42,190 bases of DNA from Rhodococcus sp. 06-462-5. Lineage in GTDB: Bacteria; Actinomycetota; Actinomycetes; Mycobacteriales; Mycobacteriaceae. Below, in pieces: positions 7,569 to 16,477 of the stretch; positions within the stretch are counted from its first letter, which is position 1; every line of letters begins with the position of its first letter. Made by a program: the position numbers and the translations under genes. A model generated the notes under the pieces. The model was not told the DNA's origin. It did no database searches and saw only the letters and a program-made list of their open reading frames with translations. The stretch lies in NCBI RefSeq assembly GCF_002258315.1, contig NZ_NOYD01000036.1, positions 1-42,190 on the forward strand. The letters are read 5' to 3'.

Positions 7569-8360
7569 TCAGCTGCACACCTTCCACTGATCGCCCTCGA
7601 GGCGCAGGTCGAAGGTGCGCGGCGATCGGTCGTTCGGGTTGGCATCTGTGTGCGCGATGACCTGAGCGATCGCGGTGGTGTCGTCGCCGACCTGAATGGC
7701 GTCGATGCTGTCGAGAGTCGGTATGTTGCCCTGCTCGAGCGAGACGCGGTGCACCTCGGCGAATTCCGCATCCGGGATGTCTCGGTAGAACGTCGCCAGG
7801 TCGCCGCACGAGGTACTGCGCAACGTGGCGAGGTCGCCGCCGGCCAGGGCTCTGGTGAACGACTCGACGGTCGTTCTGATCCGTGCCTCCGGGGAGTCGT
7901 CGACGCTGGTGCGGTCGATCAGCAGGTATGCACCGGCGGCCACTGCCGCGATCACGACAACCGCGGCCACCAGTGCCGCCCACCACTTCTTGTGGCTCGG
8001 CTTGCCGGATTCCGTCGGCTCGGGTCCGATGCGTTGGGGGCCGACCTGCTTCGGCGTGGGGCGCTGCGGTTCGATCTTCCTCGGCCCGACCGGTTGCGGC
8101 ACAGCGGCCGGTGATTTGTTCTCTGCCGCAACATCTTTCGTCGGATTCTCGGACGGGTTCCGCGGCGGGATACGACGCGGGGCTGCGGTGGGCTTTGCGA
8201 CCGGCTTCGATTCCGGTGCGAGCGGTTCCTCGGTCGGAGCAGTGGTTATCTTCTCGGTCGGGGTGTCGGCCGGCGCGTCGACCTGCTTCTTCTTGCCGAG
8301 ATCGATCTTCTCGGTCGCTGCGTCGGCCTCGGAGGGCGCATTCTTCTTCTCGTCCGGCAT
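7569..8360 (-). CDS. Membrane-anchored protein, Rv0361-like
   Basis: 263 residues: a long cytoplasmic N-terminus rich in Lys, Pro, Glu and Thr (about 1-130), one transmembrane helix (about 135-158, ALVAAVVVIAAVAAGAYLL), then an extracytoplasmic domain of about 100 residues. That domain starts EARIRTTVESFTRALAGGD, which suggests an NTF2-like/DUF4878-type fold. Two cysteines (TSCGDL and the C-terminal WKVCS) could form a disulfide. ATG 8360 has GGGAG about 6 bases upstream; longer frames are rejected. The neighbourhood matches M. tuberculosis Rv0361. The protein at 30486-31013 has the same layout and the same two-cysteine pattern. Function unknown. Confidence 0.8.
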   Translation of the reverse strand: MPDEKKNAPSEADAATEKIDLGKKKQVDAPADTPTEKITTAPTEEPLAPESKPVAKPTAAPRRIPPRNPSENPTKDVAAENKSPAAVPQPVGPRKIEPQRPTPKQVGPQRIGPEPTESGKPSHKKWWAALVAAVVVIAAVAAGAYLLIDRTSVDDSPEARIRTTVESFTRALAGGDLATLRSTSCGDLATFYRDIPDAEFAEVHRVSLEQGNIPTLDSIDAIQVGDDTTAIAQVIAHTDANPNDRSPRTFDLRLEGDQWKVCS

Positions 8361-8500
8361 GCGTTCTCCCTCGTTCACCGAATTCTTGCAAGAGCGGTAT
8401 GTTTGAAATTTCGTCAGCTGGCAGCCTATCGACCGTGTCGGCCGCTCGACGCGAGCGCCACCGGGGGTGTTCGGACACGATTCGGTGACGTAGGGGCACA

Positions 8501-8926
8501 ATGAGCGCCATGACTTCTTTCGGTGATTTGCTCGGACCCCAACCCACACTGTTGCCCGGCGACGACGAGGCCGAATCCGCGCTGCTGAACCACGAGGCAC
8601 CCGAGACCGTCGCAGCAGCGCATCCGACGGCGTCCATCGCGTGGGCCTACCTGGCCGAGGCCGCGCTCGAGTCGGGTGCCACCATCACGGCGTACGCCTA
8701 CGCTCGAACCGGCTACCACCGAGGTCTTGACCAGTTGCGTCGTAACGGATGGAAGGGATTCGGGCCGGTCCCGTACAGCCATGAGCCCAACCGAGGATTC
8801 CTCCGATGCGTCGCAGTCCTCGCCAAAGCGGCCCGCGACATCAACGAGCACGACGAGTACGCCCGCTGCCTCGACCTCCTCGAAGACTGTGACCCCAAGG
8901 CAGCAGAAGCGCTCGGCCTGGGCTGA
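8501..8926 (+). CDS. DUF3151 family protein (Rv0360c-like)
   Basis: A 141-residue soluble protein. Its helical, Ala-rich sequence with AWAYLAEAALESG, AYAYARTGYHRGLDQLRR and RNGWKGFGPVPYSHEPNRGFLR is characteristic of DUF3151, an actinobacterial family with TPR-like helices and no known function. ATG 8501 follows AGGGG about 7 bases upstream; ATG 8510 is possible. It is divergent from the Rv0361-like gene and its last 38 bases overlap the proposed start of the FUSC gene in another frame. Confidence 0.8.
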   Translation: MSAMTSFGDLLGPQPTLLPGDDEAESALLNHEAPETVAAAHPTASIAWAYLAEAALESGATITAYAYARTGYHRGLDQLRRNGWKGFGPVPYSHEPNRGFLRCVAVLAKAARDINEHDEYARCLDLLEDCDPKAAEALGLG

Positions 8927-10058
8927 TCGGGCCCGCGCGAGCCGGGCGCGAGGACGAACCCGGGTCAAGTCGGGCAGTGCTCGGCTGAAGTTGTCGCTGC
9001 TGCCGATCATTCAGTGCGCACTGGCGGCAGGTGTGGCGTGGTTCGTGGCGACGGACATCGTCGGTCACGAGAGCCCGTTCTTCGCGCCGATCGCCGCTGT
9101 CGTCTCGCTGGGCGTATCGCTCGGTGCTCGCCTGCGCCGATCGGCCGAGCTGGTCGTCGGAGTGACGGTGGGCATCGGCATCGGAGATCTGCTCATCTCG
9201 CTGATCGGTAGCGGGCCGTGGCAGATCGCTCTGGTCGTGGTGTTGGCGATGTCGGCTGCGGTGTTCCTCGACGGCGGGCCGATCATCGCGATGCAGGCCG
9301 GGTCGTCCGCGGTGCTGGTGGCGACGCTCATTCCGCCCGGCAACATGGGTGGCCCCAACCGCATGGTCGACGCTTTGGTCGGTGGTCTGGTGGGCATCGC
9401 GATCGTGGCGTTGATCCCGACGCATCCGGTGTGGCGGGCCCGCAAGGATGCGGCGAGTGTGTTGGCCACGGCTGCGAGTGTGTTGCAGAAGGTGGCCGAC
9501 GGCTTGGTGGCGAACGATCCCAAGCCGATCGAGGAGGCGCTACGTAAGGCGCGTGCGACGCAGTCGGGTATCGATGCTCTGCGAACCGATCTCAAGGGCG
9601 GCCGGGAGATCGCGCGAATCTCGCCGATGTACTGGAATCACCGCAACCGTCTGGCGTCGCTGGCGGCGACGGCCGATCCCATCGACAACGCCGTCCGCAA
9701 CATCAGGGTGCTCGCGCGACGATCGCTGACGCTGGTGCGCGACGACGAGATCCTCGATCCGCGCGTCGTCGACGAAGTGGAGAAATTGGCGCATGCGGTG
9801 GAGGTCCTGCGGCAGATGATCCTTGCCGATCCGGGTCAGAAGCCGGATGCGGCAGAGGCGGCGCGAGTGTTGCGGTCGGTTGCGGCCGGTGCCAAACCGG
9901 AGTTGATCTCGAACGCCGGTCTGTCGGCAACGGTGGTCCTGGCGCAGTTGCGGTCGATCATCGTCGACCTCTTGCAGGTCGCCGGGCTCAAGCGTATTTC
10001 TGCGTTGGCGACGCTTCCGCCGACGGTCAAGCACCCGCACGTCCCGCCGGAGTTGTGA
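8889..10058 (+). CDS. FUSC-family membrane protein (aromatic-acid-exporter-like)
   Basis: About 389 residues. A basic N-terminus is followed by roughly five to six hydrophobic helices (about residues 35-175) with PFFAPIAAVVSLGVSLGARLRRS, the FUSC-type motif, and a soluble helical C-terminal domain of about 200 residues. FUSC proteins are fusaric-acid/aromatic-acid efflux components, but single actinobacterial members are uncharacterised. No ATG suits the start. GTG 8889 is chosen because it precedes the first helix and minimises overlap; ATG 8781 is in frame but would lie deep inside DUF3151. No strong ribosome binding site is seen, so coupling with DUF3151 is likely. Confidence 0.7.
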   Translation: MTPRQQKRSAWADRARASRARGRTRVKSGSARLKLSLLPIIQCALAAGVAWFVATDIVGHESPFFAPIAAVVSLGVSLGARLRRSAELVVGVTVGIGIGDLLISLIGSGPWQIALVVVLAMSAAVFLDGGPIIAMQAGSSAVLVATLIPPGNMGGPNRMVDALVGGLVGIAIVALIPTHPVWRARKDAASVLATAASVLQKVADGLVANDPKPIEEALRKARATQSGIDALRTDLKGGREIARISPMYWNHRNRLASLAATADPIDNAVRNIRVLARRSLTLVRDDEILDPRVVDEVEKLAHAVEVLRQMILADPGQKPDAAEAARVLRSVAAGAKPELISNAGLSATVVLAQLRSIIVDLLQVAGLKRISALATLPPTVKHPHVPPEL

Positions 10059-10077
10059 CCCGAGCACACCATTGCAT

Positions 10078-10097
10078 ATATGCGTATGTACGCATAT
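10078..10097. promoter_or_regulatory. Perfect 9-2-9 palindromic operator, ArsR/SmtB-like
   Basis: ATATGCGTA (10078-10086), TG, TACGCATAT (10089-10097) is a perfect inverted repeat ending 40 bases before the CDF exporter start. The AT-rich outer ends and two-base centre match the layout of ArsR/SmtB metal-sensor operators. A metal-released repressor controlling a zinc/cadmium exporter would make sense, but no ArsR gene lies in the window. Confidence 0.6.
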
Positions 10098-10100
10098 GGT

Positions 10101-10114
10101 GACTTCCGGAAGTC
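10101..10114. promoter_or_regulatory. Second palindrome before the CDF exporter
   Basis: GACTTCCGGAAGTC is a perfect 14-bp palindrome three bases downstream of the first operator and 23 bases before the start codon. It could be a second regulator site or a small 5'UTR hairpin. Confidence 0.4.
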
Positions 10115-10137
10115 GATATCGGTCACCAGGGGGAGTC

Positions 10138-11067
10138 ATGGGCGCGGGTCACGGGCACAGTCACGGCGTTGGCGGTCACACGCCCGCAGGTGCGGGGCCG
10201 CCCAAGGCCCGCATTCGCAAGATGGTCGTGGCGCTGGCCATTCTGGTGGTGTTCCTCGTCGTCGAGGCGACCGTCGCCCTGGCGATCGGGTCGCTCGGCC
10301 TGCTCGCCGACGCGGGCCACATGCTCACCGATGTGCTCGGCATGTCGATGGGTCTGATCGCGCTGATGCTCGCCCGCAAGGGAAGTGCCGCAGCGGCAAG
10401 GACATTCGGCTGGCATCGGGCGGAAGTGTTGACTGCCATCGCGAATGCCGTTCTGCTGCTCGGTGTTGCGGCGTTCATCATGTACGAGGCCATCTCCCGC
10501 ATCGGCGATGCGCCTGAAATCCCCGGCGTGCCGCTCATTCTCACCGCGACGGCCGGTCTCGCGGCCAACATCGTCGTCATGCTGCTCATTCGCGGCGACG
10601 CCAAGGATTCCCTGGCCGTCCGCGGTGCGTACATGGAAGTTCTGGCCGATGCGGTCGGCAGTGTCGGGGTGCTCGTGGCCGGCGTGCTGATGGTCGTGTT
10701 CGGGTGGACCTGGGCGGACATCGTCGTCGGTGTCCTGATCTCCCTGTGGGTGATCCCGCGCGCGATCAAGCTCGCAGGCTCGGCTCTGCGAATCCTCACC
10801 CAGGCCAGTCCCGGACACGTCGACGTCGACGCGTTGACCGGCGACCTGAGCGCACTACCGGGCGTGACGGGGGTTCACGACCTGCACGTGTGGACACTGA
10901 CCACCGGAATGGATGTGGCGACAGTGCATCTCGAATGCGAGGGCTCGTCGTCGATGGTGCTCGACAGAGCCCGGTCGTTGCTGTCCGCCTACGGACTCGA
11001 CCACGCCACGGTGCAGGTCGAGCCCGCCGCACACGGCCGAACCTGCAAGGAAGAGCTCACCTGGTGA
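10138..11067 (+). CDS. Cation diffusion facilitator (CDF) metal exporter
   Basis: 309 residues. The His-rich N-terminus (GHGHSHGVGGH) precedes six membrane helices and a cytoplasmic ferredoxin-like domain (GVTGVHDLHVWTLTTGMDVATVHLEC). CDF proteins export Zn2+, Cd2+ or Co2+ in exchange for protons. Helix 2 carries the metal site HxxxD in LLADAGHMLTDVLG. Helix 5 has AYMEVLADAVGSVGV, that is ExxxD where many zinc CDFs have HxxxD. The end is HGRTCKEELTW. ATG 10138 directly follows an AGGGGGAG ribosome binding site; the longer frame from 10072 runs through the operator and is rejected. The 3' end overlaps the convergent flavin protein gene by 11 bases. Confidence 0.92.
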   Translation: MGAGHGHSHGVGGHTPAGAGPPKARIRKMVVALAILVVFLVVEATVALAIGSLGLLADAGHMLTDVLGMSMGLIALMLARKGSAAAARTFGWHRAEVLTAIANAVLLLGVAAFIMYEAISRIGDAPEIPGVPLILTATAGLAANIVVMLLIRGDAKDSLAVRGAYMEVLADAVGSVGVLVAGVLMVVFGWTWADIVVGVLISLWVIPRAIKLAGSALRILTQASPGHVDVDALTGDLSALPGVTGVHDLHVWTLTTGMDVATVHLECEGSSSMVLDRARSLLSAYGLDHATVQVEPAAHGRTCKEELTW

Positions 11068-11524
11068 CGGTGCGCACCTCGGTGCCCGGTCGCCAGACGT
11101 CGATCTGCATGTGATCGTCCACCAGTGAGGTCAGTACGACCTCGGTGATATCGAGATCGAACACGTGGTACGGCACCAATTCACCCGGTGCCGCGTCGAA
11201 TATCGGTTGCAGCACAGCAGGATCGGTGATCTCGACTGCACGCCCACCGATCTTCGCGTCCCCGCCCTCCATGGAATGGTGACCCGGATTGCTGTGCAGC
11301 GCGAACCGCCCGTCGCTTCGCAGATCCCGCGCTTTGACGGCACCGAGCATCGAACCGAGCCGCAGCACACCGCTGTCGTCGAACTCGACCTCGGTTCCGC
11401 TGACGCGCGGTGAACCGTCCGCCCGCAGCGTCGCGAGTACATGGTGTTTGTGGGCGGTGAATCTGGCCCGCACCGCCGAGGCCAGGTTCGGGGCGGCTGT
11501 CGAGAAGTCGTTCCACGTCGTCAT
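11057..11524 (-). CDS. Pyridoxamine 5'-phosphate oxidase-fold (flavin/F420 split-barrel) protein
   Basis: 155 residues with a split beta-barrel pattern: HHVLATLRADGSPRVSGTEV (first two strands), VLRLGSMLGAVKARDLRSDG and FALHSNP. These proteins bind FMN, F420 or heme and reduce diverse substrates. ATG 11524 (MTTWNDFS) is preferred; an 11-codon extension is possible but would run into the operator region. It is divergent from the WYL regulator at 11578 with three TGACA half-sites between them, which suggests that the regulator controls this gene. Confidence 0.8.
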   Translation of the reverse strand: MTTWNDFSTAAPNLASAVRARFTAHKHHVLATLRADGSPRVSGTEVEFDDSGVLRLGSMLGAVKARDLRSDGRFALHSNPGHHSMEGGDAKIGGRAVEITDPAVLQPIFDAAPGELVPYHVFDLDITEVVLTSLVDDHMQIDVWRPGTEVRTVTR

Positions 11525-11546
11525 GCGTCGAGTATCGACCCCGATC

Positions 11547-11577
11547 ACTGACATCATGTGTCAGTAGTATCTGACAG
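11547..11577. promoter_or_regulatory. Operator cluster between PPOX-fold gene and WYL regulator
   Basis: ACTGACA (11547-11553) and TGTCAGT (11559-11565) form a perfect inverted repeat with a 5-base spacer. A third half-site, CTGACAG, is at 11571-11577, directly before the regulator's ATG. TAGTAT (11565-11570) could be its -10 element, giving a leaderless transcript. The layout fits autoregulation plus control of the divergent gene. Confidence 0.6.
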
Positions 11578-12519
11578 ATGCGTTCTGCACGATTGCTTCG
11601 GATCATGCTGTTGCTCCAGGAGGGGCGACAGGCGACCGCGCAGTCACTCGCGGACGAGGTCGAGGTATCGGTTCGCACCATCTACCGCGACATCGGCGCG
11701 CTCGGAGCCGCCGGCGTGCCGCTGTGGACCGAATCGGGCCCCGGGGGCGGCATCCGATTGCTCGACGGGTGGCAGTCGAAACTGACCGGCATGACCGGTA
11801 CCGAAACGTCGGCGCTGATGCTGCTCGGTATGCCGTCGGTTGCGGCCGACCTCGGATTGTCCGACGCCACCGCCGCTGCCGAGAGCAAGCTCCTCGGTGC
11901 GCTGCCGGTGTCGCTACGGGCGAGTGCGCAGCTGTGGCGTGAGCGTGTGCACGTCGATGTACCCGGATGGTTCACCGCGCCCGTTGCGAACGAGTTGGTC
12001 CCGGTGTTGGCGCGTGCTGTGCTCGGTGGTCGACAGATCGAGATCGGCTATCGCGGCAGGAGTCGGGTTCTCGGGCCGCTCGGACTCGTGGTGAAGGCCT
12101 CGGTCTGGTATTTGGTGGCCACTCGCGGTGAGCGCATTCTGTCGTTTCGGGTCGATCGGATCGAGAGTGTGACGGAACTGGTGACCGAGGTGTTTCGGCC
12201 GGTGGGGTTCGACCTAGCGCAGTGGTGGGGTGCGTCGATGGCGGAGTTCGATCGGTCGCTGGCGAGGTTTCCCTGTCGAGTTCGATTGTCCGACAACGCG
12301 GTGCGTGCGCTGCCTCGGGTGATCGGCGTCGCGGCCACCCCGGATTTCGATCCGCCCGACACCGACGGGTGGACCGAGGTGGAGTTGATGCTCGAGAGCG
12401 AGGAGGTGGCTCTTGTTCAGCTGATCGCGCTCGGCGGGGGAGTGAGTGTGTTGGATCCCGCATCACTGCGTCGATCGCTGCGCGAGGTCGCGTCGAGCAT
12501 CGTGCGTGAGAACAGTTGA
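11578..12519 (+). CDS. WYL-domain transcriptional regulator (YafY/DeoR-type HTH)
   Basis: 313 residues. The N-terminal helix-turn-helix is seen in RLLRIMLLLQEGRQ and SLADEVEVSVRTIYRDIGAL (residues 3-42), followed by GPGGGIRLLDGW, the usual link. The central WYL domain has VWYLVATRGERILSFRVDRIESV (about residues 180-205), and a WCX-type C-terminal domain follows. WYL regulators sense small ligands or nucleic acid. ATG 11578 immediately follows a TGACAG half-site, consistent with a leaderless start. It ends one base before the convergent M50 gene, with no terminator between. Confidence 0.9.
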   Translation: MRSARLLRIMLLLQEGRQATAQSLADEVEVSVRTIYRDIGALGAAGVPLWTESGPGGGIRLLDGWQSKLTGMTGTETSALMLLGMPSVAADLGLSDATAAAESKLLGALPVSLRASAQLWRERVHVDVPGWFTAPVANELVPVLARAVLGGRQIEIGYRGRSRVLGPLGLVVKASVWYLVATRGERILSFRVDRIESVTELVTEVFRPVGFDLAQWWGASMAEFDRSLARFPCRVRLSDNAVRALPRVIGVAATPDFDPPDTDGWTEVELMLESEEVALVQLIALGGGVSVLDPASLRRSLREVASSIVRENS

Positions 12520-12520
12520 G

Positions 12521-13294
12521 TCACAGCCAGAATCGCATCAAATAGTTTCCGTTACCGGCGAAGAACTCGGGAACACCGGACAAACCGAACAGGGTGTAGA
12601 TCGCCCCGAAGAATGCGGAATTGACCGCGGGCACGAACAACAACGCGACGAGAACGAGGATTCCGTACCCCTTGAACTGGTCGAGGGATGCACGGGTGGC
12701 GGGCGAGAGCGAGGGTTCGAGTGCGGCGTATCCGTCGAGTCCCGGTACCGGAATCAGGTTCAGGATCGTGGCCATGATCTGCAGGAACGCCAGGAAGCTG
12801 AGCCCGTACCAGAAGGCTTGGTGGGTGCCGTCGGTGCCGAACATGCGAATGACGATCAGAAGTACCACGGCGACAACGGCGTTGGCGAACGGTCCGGCGA
12901 GGGCGATGCGCCGCTGCGTCGACGCCGAGAATCGGCCGGTTCGCAGGTACACGGCACCGCCAGGAAGCCCGATTCCGCCGATCGCGATGAACACCACCGG
13001 CAAGATGATCGAGAGCAACGGGTGGGTGTACTTCAGCGGGTTGAGCGTGAGGTAGCCGCGGAGTTCGACTTCCCGGTCCCCGGCCCGAAAAGCTGTGTAC
13101 GCGTGCCCGAATTCGTGCAGGCACACCGAGGCGATCCACCCGGCGAGGACCAGCACGAACACTCCCAGGCGAGCGGTGAAAGAGGTGACGTCCTCCGCCG
13201 TCCACGCCAGCGCGCCGCCCACTCCTGCGACGGCGAGTACAGCCACGAACACCGGGCTCGGCAGAACGGGACTGCGGCGCAGCGGAACGGTCAT
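12521..13294 (-). CDS. M50-family (site-2-protease-like) membrane metalloprotease, Rv0359-like
   Basis: 257 residues, with about six membrane helices. The zinc motif HExxH is in CLHEFGHAY (H60, E61, H64). A third ligand region is NLIPVPGLDGYAAL, the NPDG-type motif of M50 proteases. These enzymes cut substrates within the membrane. The ATG at 13294 overlaps the stop of the upstream gene (ATGA), so the pair is translationally coupled, as for M. tuberculosis Rv0358-Rv0359. The substrate is unknown. Confidence 0.88.
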   Translation of the reverse strand: MTVPLRRSPVLPSPVFVAVLAVAGVGGALAWTAEDVTSFTARLGVFVLVLAGWIASVCLHEFGHAYTAFRAGDREVELRGYLTLNPLKYTHPLLSIILPVVFIAIGGIGLPGGAVYLRTGRFSASTQRRIALAGPFANAVVAVVLLIVIRMFGTDGTHQAFWYGLSFLAFLQIMATILNLIPVPGLDGYAALEPSLSPATRASLDQFKGYGILVLVALLFVPAVNSAFFGAIYTLFGLSGVPEFFAGNGNYLMRFWL

Positions 13295-13956
13295 CGGACC
13301 AGCAACCACTCTTCGTGATGACGGTAGAACGTCGACCTCTTCACTGTTCTGTCGCCGGCGATGCCGTCGCGCATCAGGTCTGCGGCGGGTGAGCCGAGCT
13401 GCATTGCGCGTCCGCTCACCCAGCGGCGAGGCAGAAACCGTCGACGGCTGATCACTCGCGCGCGCAGACCCGGCAACTCCGCGGTCGGTGCCACCTCGAC
13501 GCCGGGTACGACGCCGGAGAACAATCGAGTGTCGTCGACGTATGCCTCGCCCTCCAGTTCCGCGCCACCGCCACCGCCGAGCAGTGCCCGACCGACCACG
13601 GCCTTGCCCGCGTCGTCGCGAATGAGGGGCGTGCTCGACGCTTTTCCTGTCAGTGCGACCTTGGCGGCGCGGGATCCGGTCCCGAGCTTGTAGATGTGAG
13701 CGGCGTTGGTCGCTGTCTCCGGTACGAACGCGACTTCGACGTGCAGGCGGTCGGTGCGCATCAACCTGGTGAGAACTGCGGCCAGCGAGGCGTCGTCGCC
13801 CAGCACGATGATGCGCGGTGCGGGGGCGGATTCGATGTCTGCGAACAGCGCGCTGCAATCGTCGTCGGTCGGCACGGCATCGGCGTTGCGCAGTGGGACG
13901 TCGGTCAGCGTGATCGGCAACGGCGGGTTTCCGCAGTGCAGAACGAACGGTGTCAC
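13291..13956 (-). CDS. Conserved hypothetical protein, Rv0358-like
   Basis: 221 residues, soluble, no signal peptide. It contains RIIVLGDDASLAAVLTRLMRT (about residues 48-68), which looks like an alpha/beta nucleotide-binding or kinase-like segment. A Gly-rich loop (LLGGGGGAELEGEAYVDD, about 125-142) follows, and a basic C-terminus (RRRFLPRRWVSG). I do not recognise a defined catalytic family. GTG 13956 is the start. It is coupled to the M50 protease by a 4-base overlap, so a shared role is plausible. It is divergent from purA. Confidence 0.7.
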   Translation of the reverse strand: MTPFVLHCGNPPLPITLTDVPLRNADAVPTDDDCSALFADIESAPAPRIIVLGDDASLAAVLTRLMRTDRLHVEVAFVPETATNAAHIYKLGTGSRAAKVALTGKASSTPLIRDDAGKAVVGRALLGGGGGAELEGEAYVDDTRLFSGVVPGVEVAPTAELPGLRARVISRRRFLPRRWVSGRAMQLGSPAADLMRDGIAGDRTVKRSTFYRHHEEWLLVR

Positions 13957-14050
13957 GGCGCTCCTAGATCATCGGTGAACCCTCGAACGACCATAGTGCC
14001 CTCGTTTCGGTTCCACCGTAGCGGCATGCGGGCCAGCTCACCGCCTCGGC

Positions 14051-15448
<1,398 letters not shown>

Positions 15449-15468
15449 ACAGTTCTGCGAACTTCAAG

Positions 15469-15497
15469 CCCCGAGGCCCATGGCCTCGGGGTTTTTT
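15469..15497 (+). terminator. Intrinsic terminator after purA
   Basis: CCCCGAGGCC (15469-15478), a 3-base loop, GGCCTCGGGG (15482-15491), then six T (15492-15497). This is a textbook Rho-independent terminator. Confidence 0.92.
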
Positions 15498-15868
15498 CGT
15501 GCCCGGACATGCCGTCCGGATCCGATTCTCCACAATGCGAATAAACAGCGAGTTCAGTAGGAAAGTAGCGTGAAAAGACACTGCGTTCGCTGTAATCGAA
15601 CACGTCGGCTGGGGAATCCGCTGCGAGGGAGCAGTTTTCGTAATTCAGGCAGCTTTACACACCGTGTTCATGTGTAAACCAAAAGTATGAAACGGGCATC
15701 GGAACATTCCTTCGGACTTTTACCATCACTTGGGTAACGAGTGAGAAGGCCGTGCCGAAACAATGGTCATCGCACCAGTTGCGGAGGCCTCTTCGGATGG
15801 CCGACGACCCGACCGGGTCACCTCCCCCTCGGCCTCGTGAACAAGGCCACCGAAGAAAGCGACAACGA
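15498..15868. other. 371-base leader region before the SipW/TasA-type operon
   Basis: This stretch holds no recognisable gene and looks more AT-rich than its surroundings. It contains CCGGAC/GTCCGG (15503-15508, 15514-15519), the TTTACACA/TGTGTAAA inverted repeat (15654-15678) and TTACC/GGTAA (15720-15724, 15733-15737). From 15797 an ATG with a good GGAGG (15783-15787) is in frame with the first operon gene and would extend it by 24 basic, Pro-rich residues. I saw no match to known riboswitch cores. Confidence 0.5.
15654..15678. promoter_or_regulatory. Inverted repeat, candidate operator of the export operon
   Basis: TTTACACA (15654-15661), 9-base spacer, TGTGTAAA (15671-15678): a perfect 8-bp inverted repeat, AT-rich, about 190 bases upstream of the first operon gene and downstream of the purA terminator. 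It is the most conspicuous candidate control site for the operon. Confidence 0.5.
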
Positions 15869-16465
15869 ATGAACAAGGCAACCAAAGGCGCCATAGCCGC
15901 GGGGGCGGCAGCTGTACTGCTGCTCGGCGGTTTGGGATCGCTTGCTGTGTGGAACGACAGCGAGACTCTCGATGGCGGAACGATCACCTCAGGAGACCTC
16001 AGTCTCGAGTTGGTCCCCGGCTCGGTCGCGTGGTTCGACTCATCGGACGACGTCAATGGTGGAGTCGACCTTCCGATCGCAGACATCGCGGCGTTCCGCA
16101 TAGTTCCCGGCGACGTTGTTGCCTACACAGCCCAGTTCAACATCGAGGCCGAGGGCAACAATCTGACGGCCAACCTCACCGCAGACACCAGCAGCGTCGC
16201 GGCCGGACCGGGCTCGGCCGAGTTGCTCGCCGCGATCACTACTTCGGTCACCGCAGAGGGCGCGACCAGCGGCCCACTCCCGACAACCGGCGATGGTTCA
16301 GCAGTGATCACCGCACCGAACACGGCTGCCGAGAACCAGGTGCTCGATGTTCGAGTCGAGTTCGTATTCGATGTCGACACCGACGGACTGGACGCACAGA
16401 ACCAGAGCATCGACCTCGCGGCCTTCACTCTCGATCTGACGCAGATCCGTCCGCTCGTTCCCTGA
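15869..16465 (+). CDS. Alternate-type (SipW-dependent) signal peptide exported protein, first of operon
   Basis: 198 residues. The N-terminus MNKATKGAIAAGAAAVLLLG followed by GLGSLAVWNDSETLDGG is the alternate-type signal segment of the actinobacterial RER_14450-like family (TIGR04089 type), whose members sit beside SipW-like peptidases. The hallmark ITSGDLSLEL follows the hydrophobic segment. The rest is beta-rich and acidic, as in TasA/camelysin-like surface proteins, with DVRVEFVFDVDTDG near the end. ATG 15869 has a weak GAAGAAAG upstream. ATG 15797 with a stronger GGAGG is the alternative and would add an odd Arg/Pro-rich tail. It is probably displayed outside the membrane. Function unknown. 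Confidence 0.85.
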   Translation: MNKATKGAIAAGAAAVLLLGGLGSLAVWNDSETLDGGTITSGDLSLELVPGSVAWFDSSDDVNGGVDLPIADIAAFRIVPGDVVAYTAQFNIEAEGNNLTANLTADTSSVAAGPGSAELLAAITTSVTAEGATSGPLPTTGDGSAVITAPNTAAENQVLDVRVEFVFDVDTDGLDAQNQSIDLAAFTLDLTQIRPLVP

Positions 16466-16477
16466 GTCCTGGTTCCT

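Noticed and set aside
6620..7771. 383-codon minus-strand frame opposite fba
   Set aside because: Shadow of fba, driven by GC-rich third positions; no motif seen.
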